This document shows positions 49,613-58,226 of a stretch of 64,000 bases of DNA, one piece after another (positions within the stretch are counted from its first letter, which is position 1; every line of letters begins with the position of its first letter). The stretch covers positions 1,426,001-1,490,000 of the forward strand of contig NZ_FOZL01000001.1 of NCBI RefSeq assembly GCF_900114625.1. Direction: 5' to 3'. Below the pieces are notes generated by a model, which saw nothing but the letters and a program-made list of their open reading frames with translations, had not been told where the DNA came from and searched no databases. Position numbers and translations under genes: made by a program. Source of the DNA: Granulicella pectinivorans (GTDB lineage Bacteria; Acidobacteriota; Terriglobia; Terriglobales; Acidobacteriaceae).

Positions 49613-51136
49613 GTGCGTTTCGAGAAAAAACGAGGCTCAAGTGCGCCTGTCGTTCTGCCCATCGTCTGTGTCGTCGTACTCATTCATCTGCTGACGGCCG
49701 GTCGCTATGGGATCTTTCGCGACGAGCTGTATTACATCGCCTGCGCACGGCACCTCGGAGCAGGGTATGTCGATCATCCTCCGTTGATTGCGTGGATCAC
49801 CTGGCTCGTTCTGCATACCCTTGGTTCATCCCTGCTGGCCCTGAGACTTTTACCGGCGCTGGCAAGCGGCCTTCTCGTATGGATGACGGCACGGATCGCG
49901 CAGGATTGGGGTGGCGGGCGCTATGCCCAGTTCCTCGCGGCCCTGTCCATTGCTCCGGTTCCGATCTACCTCATCCTCCAACACTGGCTGACGATGAACG
50001 CCTTTGAGCCCTTGTGCTGGACCGGTATCTTCTGGGCCGCGTCACGCCTCATGCTTCGCCAGCAGCCGCGCTACCTGATCTGGATCGGAGTGCTGGCGGG
50101 CATCGGCCTCGAAAACAAATATTCCATCGTCTTTCCTCTGCTTGGTCTGCTCTGCGGGATCCTGCTCAACCCAGAGAGGAAGTGGCTTCGATCGCCGTAT
50201 CTTGCGATCGCGGTTGCGTTCGCCATGATGCTGTTCCTTCCGAACCTGCTATGGCTCGTCCATCACGGATTCCCGTTCCTGGAGTTCGAGAGCCATTCCA
50301 GGCTGAGCGACGCTCGCATCCTTCGCGGACCTGTGTCCTTCCTGCTGGATCAGGCACGCATCATGAATCCTGTTTTGGCTCCGCTCTGGATACTTGGCCT
50401 CGGTTGGTTCTTCACGAAGGAGGGTAAGGCCATCCGTCCCATCGGCACGGCGGCGCTGTTCGTCATGCTGCTGCTCCTTGGTCTCCAGGCGAAGAACTAT
50501 TACGTTTCGCCGGTCTACCCGATCCTCTTCGCAAGCGGAGCGGTCCTTCTGGAGCGATTGTCTGCACGCCGCCTTTGGCTTCGAGCAGTCTACCCAATTT
50601 GCCTCGTCGTGTCTGGATGCGTGCTCGCGCCTCTGGTGATGCCAATCTTGTCTCCGCCGCGATTTCTTGCTTACCACCACCTCTGGCACGATTTCACGCC
50701 GGTGGTCTTTGAAAACGAGCCCGAGCGGCCCCTGCCGCAGTATTTCTCCGACGAGTTTGGCTGGGAAGCGATGACTCAGATAACGGCGCAGATCTTTCAC
50801 CAGCTTCCGCCCCGAGAGCAGGCGCATACCGCCATCTTCGCCAACAACTATGGTCAGGCGGCAGCGATCGACTTCTTTGGTCCTCGTTACGGCCTGCCCG
50901 CCTCGATCAGTAACGCACAAACGTACTGGCTCTGGGGGCCTCGTCAGTACGACGGACAGAGTGTGATCGTTCTTGGCAGCGATGGCCGTGGAGACCGCGA
51001 GCACTTTCGCTCGGTCGAGGCTGCCGGAGTGGTGAACTCTGTGTATTCCCGCGATAATGAGCGCTACACCATCTTCGTGTGCAGAGGAATCTACCCTCCG
51101 CTTGGAGTGCTGTGGACACGCATCAAGGCTTGGTAG
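49613..51136 (+). CDS. GT39-like membrane glycosyltransferase
   Basis: A 507-residue protein with about 10 transmembrane helices. YGIFRDELYYIACARHLG carries the acidic pair (Asp-Glu) that in ArnT/PMT-type enzymes takes part in catalysis, followed by YVDHPPLIAW. The soluble C-terminal domain is about 150 residues. This type transfers a sugar from a polyprenyl-phosphate donor onto lipid A, protein or polysaccharide; the acceptor is unknown. GGAGG upstream fixes the GTG start. Confidence 0.82.
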   Translation: MRFEKKRGSSAPVVLPIVCVVVLIHLLTAGRYGIFRDELYYIACARHLGAGYVDHPPLIAWITWLVLHTLGSSLLALRLLPALASGLLVWMTARIAQDWGGGRYAQFLAALSIAPVPIYLILQHWLTMNAFEPLCWTGIFWAASRLMLRQQPRYLIWIGVLAGIGLENKYSIVFPLLGLLCGILLNPERKWLRSPYLAIAVAFAMMLFLPNLLWLVHHGFPFLEFESHSRLSDARILRGPVSFLLDQARIMNPVLAPLWILGLGWFFTKEGKAIRPIGTAALFVMLLLLGLQAKNYYVSPVYPILFASGAVLLERLSARRLWLRAVYPICLVVSGCVLAPLVMPILSPPRFLAYHHLWHDFTPVVFENEPERPLPQYFSDEFGWEAMTQITAQIFHQLPPREQAHTAIFANNYGQAAAIDFFGPRYGLPASISNAQTYWLWGPRQYDGQSVIVLGSDGRGDREHFRSVEAAGVVNSVYSRDNERYTIFVCRGIYPPLGVLWTRIKAW

Positions 51137-51312
51137 ACATACGCGTCGGTTGAGTCCTGAGAGGGCCGCTTCTCGCAAGTTCATCCGGCGAATGCCGAGA
51201 AACCAGCTTGTCGGAAGGAGTCGGATGTAGCTGAGCGCATTGGCGATGTTGCGACCAAAAGACCCTCTACGAAGTCCACCTTATGATGGATGTTCGGCGA
51301 ATCCTTCCACGG

Positions 51313-51318
51313 TAAACT
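51313..51318 (+). promoter_or_regulatory. -10 box for leaderless MetE-like gene
   Basis: TAAACT, then 6 nt (CCTGCC), then ATG. No ribosome binding site. TAAACT differs from TATAAT at two positions. Confidence 0.5.
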
Positions 51319-51324
51319 CCTGCC

Positions 51325-52389
51325 ATGGCGATTCCCACCGAACCGATCGGCAGCATTCCGCGTCCTGTTTCGCTCCTTCATGCCATAGCCGGCTTTCAAA
51401 CGGGTCAGATCAGTGAGGCCGCGCTTCAGGGCGCATACGCCGAAGCGTTGCGCGATACGATTGAGCTGTTCGAGCAGAGCGGATCCCCGGTCATCTCCGA
51501 TGGCGAACAGACCAAACCCAGCTTCGCGACCTATCCTCTCGCGGGACTCGACAATCTCGCTCCTGACGGGCTGACGATCCCCTTCGCGGACGGACATGTT
51601 CGTCAGTTGCCACGTCTTACGGCGGCGCCCTTTCGATACGGTGTACACGCAGCCAGCTATCTACAGGCTGCCCGCGCATACACCAAGTCTGCGATGAAAC
51701 AAGCGGTCATCTCCGCATCTGCCATGAGCTTGCTGTACCCTGCCGATGGAATACCGGGATATCCTCGCGAAGCTTTTCTGACGGACCTCATCCAGGAAGC
51801 TGTAGCGGACATACGGGGAGCCCTCGACGCTGGAGCGGTCTGCGTGCAGATCGACTTCACGGAGGCGAGGTTGTCACTCAAGCTCGATCCCTCAGGGAAC
51901 CTGCTTCGAAGCTTCATTGCGCTCAACAACAGGGTTCTGGAAAACTTCAGCTCCGAAGAACGGTCGCGCATTGGGGTTCATGTCTGTCCGGGAGGCGATC
52001 ATGATTCCACGCACAGTGCGGACGTCGACTATGCGGAACTTCTGCCGGACCTCTTTCAGATGAATGTTGGCCGCTTCTACCTGCAAATGGCGAGCGAAAG
52101 GGACAGGAAGCGCGTTCTGTCGGCGGTCAGCCGGGTCATCGGTTCGAACCATCTCGTGTTTATCGGGGTGATCGACCCTATCCAACAGGAGATTGAAACA
52201 CCGGCCCAGGTTCGTGACCGCGTGCTGGAGGCGGCTTCCTTCATTCCGATCGCGCAACTCGGGACCACCGACGACTGCGGATTTGCTCCTTTTTCCGACG
52301 ACATCTCCACGGCTCGAGACATTGCGTTCAGCAAGATTCAGGCACGGGTTCAGGGAACTGCGTGGGCAGCGCGTGACCTTGGAGTCTAA
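51325..52389 (+). CDS. MetE C-terminal-domain-like protein
   Basis: A 354-residue TIM-barrel protein resembling the C-terminal half of cobalamin-independent methionine synthase. It begins PTEPIGSIPRP as in that family. Zinc-type ligands are His219 and Cys221 (HVCPGGDHD) and Cys318 (TTDDCGF). The Glu ligand expected near residue 254 reads Gln (YLQMASERD). Stand-alone MetE-like proteins include methyltransferases with other thiol substrates, so methionine synthesis is not certain. The gene begins 6 nt after a TAAACT box. It is 188 bases after the glycosyltransferase gene. Confidence 0.7.
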   Translation: MAIPTEPIGSIPRPVSLLHAIAGFQTGQISEAALQGAYAEALRDTIELFEQSGSPVISDGEQTKPSFATYPLAGLDNLAPDGLTIPFADGHVRQLPRLTAAPFRYGVHAASYLQAARAYTKSAMKQAVISASAMSLLYPADGIPGYPREAFLTDLIQEAVADIRGALDAGAVCVQIDFTEARLSLKLDPSGNLLRSFIALNNRVLENFSSEERSRIGVHVCPGGDHDSTHSADVDYAELLPDLFQMNVGRFYLQMASERDRKRVLSAVSRVIGSNHLVFIGVIDPIQQEIETPAQVRDRVLEAASFIPIAQLGTTDDCGFAPFSDDISTARDIAFSKIQARVQGTAWAARDLGV

Positions 52390-52410
52390 GGATCAAGTAC
52401 AGGACAATAG

Positions 52411-53133
52411 CTAGCGTAGTCCACGGATGAGACACCCGGCTGTGTTTGCGGCATTGTGCGCGACGATGGGACCCAACAGACTCCCGCTCCGCAGGCGAGT
52501 CCAGGCGAACCAGAGTCCAAGCGTCAGTGAAAACAGAAACCCGCTCCACTCATGGTAAGAAAATCCGTTCTTCGGTGAGTACGTATGGATCAGGCCGAAG
52601 ACAAGGGAGGGAATGAGAGCGGGAGCCGCCTTTGCCCACCAACCGTGAGCGCCCGAAAATGCACGCTGAATAAGCGCGAAACTGATACCGCGATACGTGA
52701 GCTCTTCACTGAGGCCGGGCATGGTCGCCTGGTAGACGATCGTCTCAAGACCCGGCGCTTGATGTGTACGGAAGATATAGTTCAGCACTCCATCGAATGC
52801 CACTGCGCCAACGATACAGATCAGCGTCCAACGCCAGGAAAGCTGGTCCTTCGGAAGCACCAGACCGACTTCCACCCGTGAGAGACGGAACAAGAAGAAG
52901 ACAACCAAAGCGAAGAGCAGGGAACAGATCTTCGAGGACCAGTTCCACTGTCCATGCTCCAGGCGCGGCGAAAAGATCAGGATCAAAGTATCAGCGGCAA
53001 GATATAGAGCTGCGAACAAAACCCATAGAAGCTTCACCCGGCGTGTGAAAACAACGCACAAGGCCGCACCGCTGAACGTCCCGAGCAGTGCGGGCAGCGT
53101 AAACAAGAGTATGTCCATAGCCGTCTTATCCAT
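52411..53133 (-). CDS. CPBP/CAAX-type intramembrane protease
   Basis: A 240-residue protein with about seven hydrophobic segments. Motif 1 is EELTYRGISFALIQR, motif 2 is FGLIHTYS, and NAANTAG near the end corresponds to motif 3. These are the conserved Glu-Glu, His and Asn of CPBP glutamic proteases. Bacterial members often process bacteriocins or anti-sigma factors. ATG at 53133 has AGGA 5 nt upstream; ATG at 53118 is also possible. It is convergent with the MetE-like gene. Confidence 0.85.
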   Translation of the reverse strand: MDKTAMDILLFTLPALLGTFSGAALCVVFTRRVKLLWVLFAALYLAADTLILIFSPRLEHGQWNWSSKICSLLFALVVFFLFRLSRVEVGLVLPKDQLSWRWTLICIVGAVAFDGVLNYIFRTHQAPGLETIVYQATMPGLSEELTYRGISFALIQRAFSGAHGWWAKAAPALIPSLVFGLIHTYSPKNGFSYHEWSGFLFSLTLGLWFAWTRLRSGSLLGPIVAHNAANTAGCLIRGLR

Positions 53134-53292
53134 GATTCCTGGAGCACCGGGATCCGGTTATCTTCGATCAAGTCCGGATCATCGATCGATGGTGAACATC
53201 GGTTTTTATCCTATGGGCCACCGGTGGCACACTGATCGTAAGCCTCCGGTGATCCGATCCCCATACTTCTTCCGCGCCAACCCGCGCACAGC

Positions 53293-54666
53293 CTACGATT
53301 CGAATCCGCGCATGTAGGGTGTATTCGGCGGTCTCGGCCCCGTCTCAAACAGCGGCCCGTGCGTCGAGTGGTAGCTGATGTTCATGTACGGCGTCTCGAC
53401 GCGGCGGCCTACGGCAGAGTAACGGCCATCCTCCCAGTTCGAATCCATGTAGTGGTTCACGATTCCGGTGGACAGAAGCAGCCGCTCCGCATTGAACGGC
53501 TCCTTGCGGGTGAGCATCATCTCGGTGATCCAGTGTTCGTGGGCATTCGCCGCGTGGTACTGCGAGATGGGGCCGGGCCAGCCAAGCATCGAGATGATCG
53601 TCGGCTCTTTCTGGCCTGCAATCTCACCAGCGTAGGTCCAGCCCACACCCTCGCCTGAAATGACCGCTCCATGCGTCCCATCGTTGTACTCGACGATACA
53701 GACGTTGGATCGCCGTCCCTCCTGAAAGTATCCCGGCTTCAGATCGAAGTTCTTCCGCACCGCTTCCAGCAGGCTGGCCGCCCAGGGTGTGCGTTCGACC
53801 CAGTTCCATGTCTCAGGCCCTCGAATGGACTGTACGGACCTGATGCCTGTCTCCCCACCCTTGCGGCGATCCATAAAGGCCTGCAGCACATCGACACAAT
53901 GGGACATGGCTCCCTCATCCGGGCAGCTTCCCACCACGATCGAGTTCCTGATCGGCGTATCGGGAGCGAGCTCGATCTCGGGCTTGCGGAAGTAGGCCGG
54001 AATGGAAGAACCCCCGGTCAGGGGAAAGTTCAACTCGCGGGACTTGTCGAACATCCACTTGGCGTCGTCCCAGTTGTAGGAGAGGTGCTTATCGTTGAAG
54101 ATGGGCACCGAGCGTTTGCTCTGCTCGAAGACCCGGATGACCTGCTGGTAGATCCACCAGCGGGGCAGGAGCCAGTGCCCTTTGAGATCGGTTGGATAAT
54201 TGCCATGTTCGCAGACGATGACCACACCATCCACTGCGAGTTCCTTGCCGCCAAGCGTCACAGCTTCCCCGACTGTCTTGAAGATGGGGATATTCTTCGC
54301 CTTGCATACCTTCTGCCCCAGCAAGCTCGTGTCCAACTGATGGATGTAAACCGAGACGACGTCCACGCGCGAGGGAGTGTGGGCGCCGTGCCACCAGTAA
54401 CCGTCCAGCAGCTTATTGACGATCCAGTCCGCATGGGAGGTCGGAAGGCCCCAATAGCTGACGAGACAGGCGATACGAGGCCTCTTCGGCGCGGTCTGCT
54501 GCGCAACGGCATCGGGCGCGATCCCGGTCAATGCCGCGAAACCGGCCATCCCGGTCAATCCCAGCATCTCCCGCCGGGTAAAGAGAGCGTTCGACTCCAT
54601 CGCTTCAGTGGTCGAAGACGAATCTTCCGCCGCGGCTACCATCTCGATCTGTTTCTTTTTCATCAT
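53293..54666 (-). CDS. Tat-exported protein of unknown function
   Basis: A 457-residue protein. An N-terminal polar stretch precedes a Tat signal (TRREMLGLTGMAGFAALTGI). The mature part begins with a Rossmann-like IACLVSYWGLP and VDVVSVYI, then VDGVVIVCEHGNYP, FNDKHLSYNWDDAKWMFDK and a long C-terminal part with many aromatic and acidic residues. The pattern recalls exported oxidoreductase-like or sugar-acting proteins of soil bacteria and Planctomycetes, but I cannot name a family. Neighbours on both sides are unrelated. It may act on plant or microbial polymers; this is a guess. Confidence 0.5.
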   Translation of the reverse strand: MMKKKQIEMVAAAEDSSSTTEAMESNALFTRREMLGLTGMAGFAALTGIAPDAVAQQTAPKRPRIACLVSYWGLPTSHADWIVNKLLDGYWWHGAHTPSRVDVVSVYIHQLDTSLLGQKVCKAKNIPIFKTVGEAVTLGGKELAVDGVVIVCEHGNYPTDLKGHWLLPRWWIYQQVIRVFEQSKRSVPIFNDKHLSYNWDDAKWMFDKSRELNFPLTGGSSIPAYFRKPEIELAPDTPIRNSIVVGSCPDEGAMSHCVDVLQAFMDRRKGGETGIRSVQSIRGPETWNWVERTPWAASLLEAVRKNFDLKPGYFQEGRRSNVCIVEYNDGTHGAVISGEGVGWTYAGEIAGQKEPTIISMLGWPGPISQYHAANAHEHWITEMMLTRKEPFNAERLLLSTGIVNHYMDSNWEDGRYSAVGRRVETPYMNISYHSTHGPLFETGPRPPNTPYMRGFES

Positions 54667-54842
54667 GATGATTTGATCCCGTTGCTTCCAGGTGGAGTTC
54701 CTAAAACATGTGCCTCTTGCTTAGAGGCACATGATATGTGCGCCGCTCATCAAACGCCAGGGACGAATGCCTGAGACGTGTTGCATGCAACCTCAGGTGC
54801 CGGCCGATTCGCTTCCCGGAAATAGGGGCATCTCGCCGTCTG

Positions 54843-55328
54843 TCACAACGGGGCGAACATCACCAAAGCATCGACGAAGCCCTGGGAGGGGTGCTGAAAC
54901 GCCGCTTGAAGCCGGCCGACGATCTCAAAATTGAGGCTCTGCCACAGCTTCACCGCTCGCTCGTTTGTACTGACCACGAAGTTGAATTGCATCGCTCGGA
55001 AGCCAGCTTTCCTTGCCTGCTCCATCGAGTGGAGACACATCGTCCTGGCGACGCCTCTGCCTGTGGCATGCGCTGCGGTCATGTAGCCGCAATTGCAGAC
55101 GTGTGAACCGCCGCCACGCTGGTTGGCGCGAAGGTAGTAGGTGCCGAGCACGTGGCCATCTTCCTCTGCGACGAAAACACGATTGCCGGCCGCGAACCAG
55201 TAGGCAGTCGCCTCGTCACGGGTGATGTCTGTCGGAAGAGTGTACGTCTCGCCAGCCCGAAAGACCGGCTCAAGGATCCGCCAGATATCATCGGTGTCGT
55301 TGCTGCTCGCCGAGCGAATGTTCAACAT
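54843..55328 (-). CDS. GNAT-family acetyltransferase
   Basis: A 161-residue GNAT protein. RVFVAEEDGHVLGTYYLRAN, then GYMTAAHATGRGVARTMCLH with the acetyl-CoA-binding Arg/Gly-x-Gly-x-Ala pattern (shortened), and GFRAMQFNFVVSTNERAVKL with the conserved Asn-Glu. The substrate is unknown. ATG at 55328 follows GATAAT by 5 nt, so a leaderless start is possible. It stands alone between divergent genes. Confidence 0.85.
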   Translation of the reverse strand: MLNIRSASSNDTDDIWRILEPVFRAGETYTLPTDITRDEATAYWFAAGNRVFVAEEDGHVLGTYYLRANQRGGGSHVCNCGYMTAAHATGRGVARTMCLHSMEQARKAGFRAMQFNFVVSTNERAVKLWQSLNFEIVGRLQAAFQHPSQGFVDALVMFAPL

Positions 55329-55499
55329 ACCTGATTATCTCCCGAGGTGCGGTTTGAGAAGTCTGCTGTGATCGCCGCTTGCAGAAGATGACACTCGCTC
55401 CCTTGGGCATCGGCTTCTGAGGAGGCCTCCTCTGCTCATCGTGTTGCATCGAAATAGGTTACGTCACGGATTCATCCTCTATCTCTGAAGGAGTCTGCA

Positions 55500-56579
55500 T
55501 TGGTCAGCAAGGGCGTTCGGTTGTCGGAGAAGTGGTTCCAGCGTGGTCTTTGGGTGATCGCGCTGCTGTTTGCCTCGTGCCTCATTGGCCTGGGTGCTCT
55601 TGTGGTCGGAGACCTGCCCAAGGTGGAAAAGCCGGTCGATGCGGAACAGTTTATGGATCAGACCCGCCTTCGACCGGTGCGGGCTCAGATCAAGGCCGAC
55701 GATGAACAACTCGAGGCGAACAGTGACGCCACCCAACGCGCGCACGATGCACTTTCGCATGCGCAAAACGCCTACAACAGCGAGCACGAGAGCTTCGAGG
55801 CGTGGATAGCGACACGCTCGGCAACACAGCAGAACGACCAGAATGCCGAGGTGCTGGCACGCACGCACACGCTCGATGCCTTGAAGGCGACGCAGAGGGA
55901 GATGGAGAAGAAGGTCGAGGTGCTCGAGTCGGAGCAGACCGATCTGCAGCAGCAGAAAGCAGCGCACGAAAAGACCCTGGAAGAGATCAGGATTGCCGGT
56001 CAAGGGGGATATGACCGGGCAGTGGCCCGCATGGAGCTGCGCGTGTTCGGTCTGCGGCTTCTTCTTACGCTGCCGCTTCTGCTGCTGGCCGTATGGCTCT
56101 TTCTCAAGCGCCGCAAGGGACCGAGATGGCCCTTTGTGTGGGGCTTCATCTTCTTCGCCCTGTTCACGTTCTTCTTTGAGCTGGTGCCTTATCTGCCAAG
56201 CTACGGTGGATACTTCCGCTACCTGGTCGGCATTGCGCTGACGGTTTGGGGAGGCAACTACGCCATCGCCGCGCTGCGCACCTACCTTGAAAAACAGAGG
56301 GCCGCGGAGCAGAGGCCGGAGGAGGATCGGCGCAAGGATCTCGGGTATGAGATGGCGCAGATGCGTCTTTCGAAACGCATCTGCCCGGCTTGCGAGCGGC
56401 CCATCGATACTTCGGACGTGAGCGGCAACTTCTGCATGCACTGTGGCCTGCGGGTATTTGAGAACTGCCCCCGATGCCAGACGCGACAGACCTCGTTCTC
56501 CCACTTTTGCCGCGCGTGCGGACTGGTGAAGAACGACGCTCCCCCGGAAGAGCCTCTGCCGCCAGCCAACCCAACGTAA
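55500..56579 (+). CDS. Membrane protein with coiled coil and double zinc ribbon
   Basis: A 359-residue protein. One membrane helix at about 18-38 is followed by a long coiled coil (about 55-175, rich in Ala, Gln, Glu, Lys heptads), then two or three more membrane helices (about 180-250), and a cytoplasmic zinc-ribbon array (CPAC, CMHC, CPRC, CRAC). That makes two four-Cys ribbons. The combination is unusual and I do not recognise a family. A scaffold that senses the envelope and presents a ribbon inside is one reading. TTG at 55500 follows AGGAG by 6 nt. It is convergent with the DUF1080 gene. Confidence 0.7.
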   Translation: MVSKGVRLSEKWFQRGLWVIALLFASCLIGLGALVVGDLPKVEKPVDAEQFMDQTRLRPVRAQIKADDEQLEANSDATQRAHDALSHAQNAYNSEHESFEAWIATRSATQQNDQNAEVLARTHTLDALKATQREMEKKVEVLESEQTDLQQQKAAHEKTLEEIRIAGQGGYDRAVARMELRVFGLRLLLTLPLLLLAVWLFLKRRKGPRWPFVWGFIFFALFTFFFELVPYLPSYGGYFRYLVGIALTVWGGNYAIAALRTYLEKQRAAEQRPEEDRRKDLGYEMAQMRLSKRICPACERPIDTSDVSGNFCMHCGLRVFENCPRCQTRQTSFSHFCRACGLVKNDAPPEEPLPPANPT

Positions 56580-56593
56580 TTGGCAGCAGACGG

Positions 56594-57556
56594 CTACTTC
56601 TTCGGGACGGAGATGGTGATGTTGCGGTATGCGATGACGCCGTGGTGATCGCCCTGCAGATAGAACGGTCCCGGCTCGGCCTCATTGCTGTCGAGAGCAC
56701 CTCCGGTTGGGCCGGGAATCTCGACGTTGTCGTGGTACATCTTGCCATCGCGCAGAACCGTCACATGCCTGCCAACGAGGGTGACGTCGAAGGTCGTCCA
56801 TCTCCCGAGACCATTTTCGGCGCCCTCCGGTGGCGGGAAGTAGCTGTAGATCGCTCCCATCTCATGCGACGGCAGTTTGCCGCCTTCGGTGCCTACCTGC
56901 AACTCATAGCGGCCGCGAAGATAGATGCCGCTGTTACCACCCTCCGGGCAGTTCACTTCGATATGCAGTTTGAAATCCTGGAACGTTTCTGTGGTCATGA
57001 TGTTGGCAGCGCCGTGGGTTCGCTGACCGGGGACTTCGGGATTGTCATTCACCAGCTCGCCGTCGCGCGCCACCCATCTGTTGTTGTCGACGTTGCCGAT
57101 CGGCTCCCAGCCTTGGAGATCCTTGCCATCGAAGAGTGCCCTGGGTTTGGTCCACTTATCCGGCGCCGGACGATCCAGCGAAGGGGCTTTCAGGCCGGCG
57201 AGCATGGGGCCGGCGACCCCACCGCGCATCTCCGTGCCGGCCAGCTTGCCTGGGCTGGTGGATGTCAGCTCCCAGGTGAGTAGCGAACCTGGGCTCGCCT
57301 CACCGACCGTGACGATCAGTTTGCCTGACTCCATGTGAGCGCTGGTGATGGGATGCCATGCGCCGCCCCGGGGCTGAACGCGACCTTCTATCCTGCCGCC
57401 TGTATCTGTCAGCTCGATCCACTGCGGATACGGTTTGCCGGTGGCGGGAGTGACCGTGATGTCCCACCGGCCGAGGAACGCTTTAGTGCCCTGCGCGGCG
57501 AGGGGCGCGGCGAGCGCCGTGGCCAGGAGAGCGGTCAACAGGATCTTCATTTTCAC
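56594..57556 (-). CDS. Exported DUF1080 (3-keto-disaccharide hydrolase-like) protein
   Basis: A 320-residue protein with a signal peptide (MKMKILLTALLATALAAPLA). An N-terminal lipocalin-like or beta domain (about 25-125) precedes a DUF1080 laminin-G-like fold: RALFDGKDLQGWEPIG, FKLHIEVNCPEGGNSGIYLR, GIYLRGRYELQ and WTTFDVTLVGRHVTVLRDGK. Such proteins hydrolyse 3-keto-glucosides or bind glycans, and are widespread in Acidobacteria and Planctomycetes. It is convergent with the coiled-coil membrane protein gene. Confidence 0.88.
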   Translation of the reverse strand: MKMKILLTALLATALAAPLAAQGTKAFLGRWDITVTPATGKPYPQWIELTDTGGRIEGRVQPRGGAWHPITSAHMESGKLIVTVGEASPGSLLTWELTSTSPGKLAGTEMRGGVAGPMLAGLKAPSLDRPAPDKWTKPRALFDGKDLQGWEPIGNVDNNRWVARDGELVNDNPEVPGQRTHGAANIMTTETFQDFKLHIEVNCPEGGNSGIYLRGRYELQVGTEGGKLPSHEMGAIYSYFPPPEGAENGLGRWTTFDVTLVGRHVTVLRDGKMYHDNVEIPGPTGGALDSNEAEPGPFYLQGDHHGVIAYRNITISVPKK

Positions 57557-58166
57557 GCGTTGAGTGTACCGTCTTTGCCCCCATGCCTGTCACCTGCCGG
57601 GGTTGAAAACGCGAAAGGGCGGCGTTTCCTGAACATGGAGACAGCGATGGCTGCTGCGAGGTGGGCATCTTGGAGACGAAGGGGCGAAGGGCTAAGCAAA
57701 GTGGACTTCATGTGGATTGTTGAGGACGAAAAATCACCTTCGGGAGTGATCTTTTGTTCGGTGCGACAGGGTTCGCGCTCGCTGGCTATGATGCTTCCAA
57801 GAAACTTCTCCATGCGAGCTTGTTTGCGCCTGTCGTGTCCTCCGTCGCTGTTGGACAGCATCCTGCCCAGGACAAGCCTGTGGCACTCTCGAAGCCGCGC
57901 CCCTCGGCTGCCGCGATCCAGCAGTGGCAGGGCAGCAAGTTCATTCATTTCGGGTTTTCGCAGCTTGGCGGCGTGTGGCAGGGGAAACAGAGCGGCAATG
58001 GGCTGGCGCGTACGGTGATCCTCAAGGAAGGAAGCCAGACAAAGGTCTACGTGGGCGCGGATCACATCCTTGAGTTCACGCCCCCCCGAACCGTTCGCGA
58101 AGGGTACACCGCTGCCGCTCACGATCCGCTCCATGAACTTCGTGCCGAGCGCCTGCCAATAAATGA
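57557..58166. other. Long gene-poor stretch, with a possible hypothetical frame 57754-58166
   Basis: The frame opening at TTG 57754 (FGATGFALAGYDASKKLLHA, later QGSKFIHFGFSQLGGVWQG) has GC-rich third positions of about 75 percent over 110 codons, as in real genes here. It has no good ribosome binding site, and it runs through the sodA terminator without a stop until 58299. This may be a remnant or a lost-stop gene. Nothing else is recognisable in 57557-57753. Confidence 0.35.
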
Positions 58167-58203
58167 GAATGGCCGTTTTGCGCTGATCGCAAAACGGCCA
58201 TTC
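58167..58203 (-). terminator. Rho-independent terminator of sodA
   Basis: GAATGGCCGTTTTGCG pairs perfectly (16 bp) with CGCAAAACGGCCATTC around CTGAT. On the minus strand it follows the sodA stop by 23 bases. The T-run is short. Confidence 0.85.
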
Positions 58204-58226
58204 CATTCCTGCAGCCTGCTTGAAGA

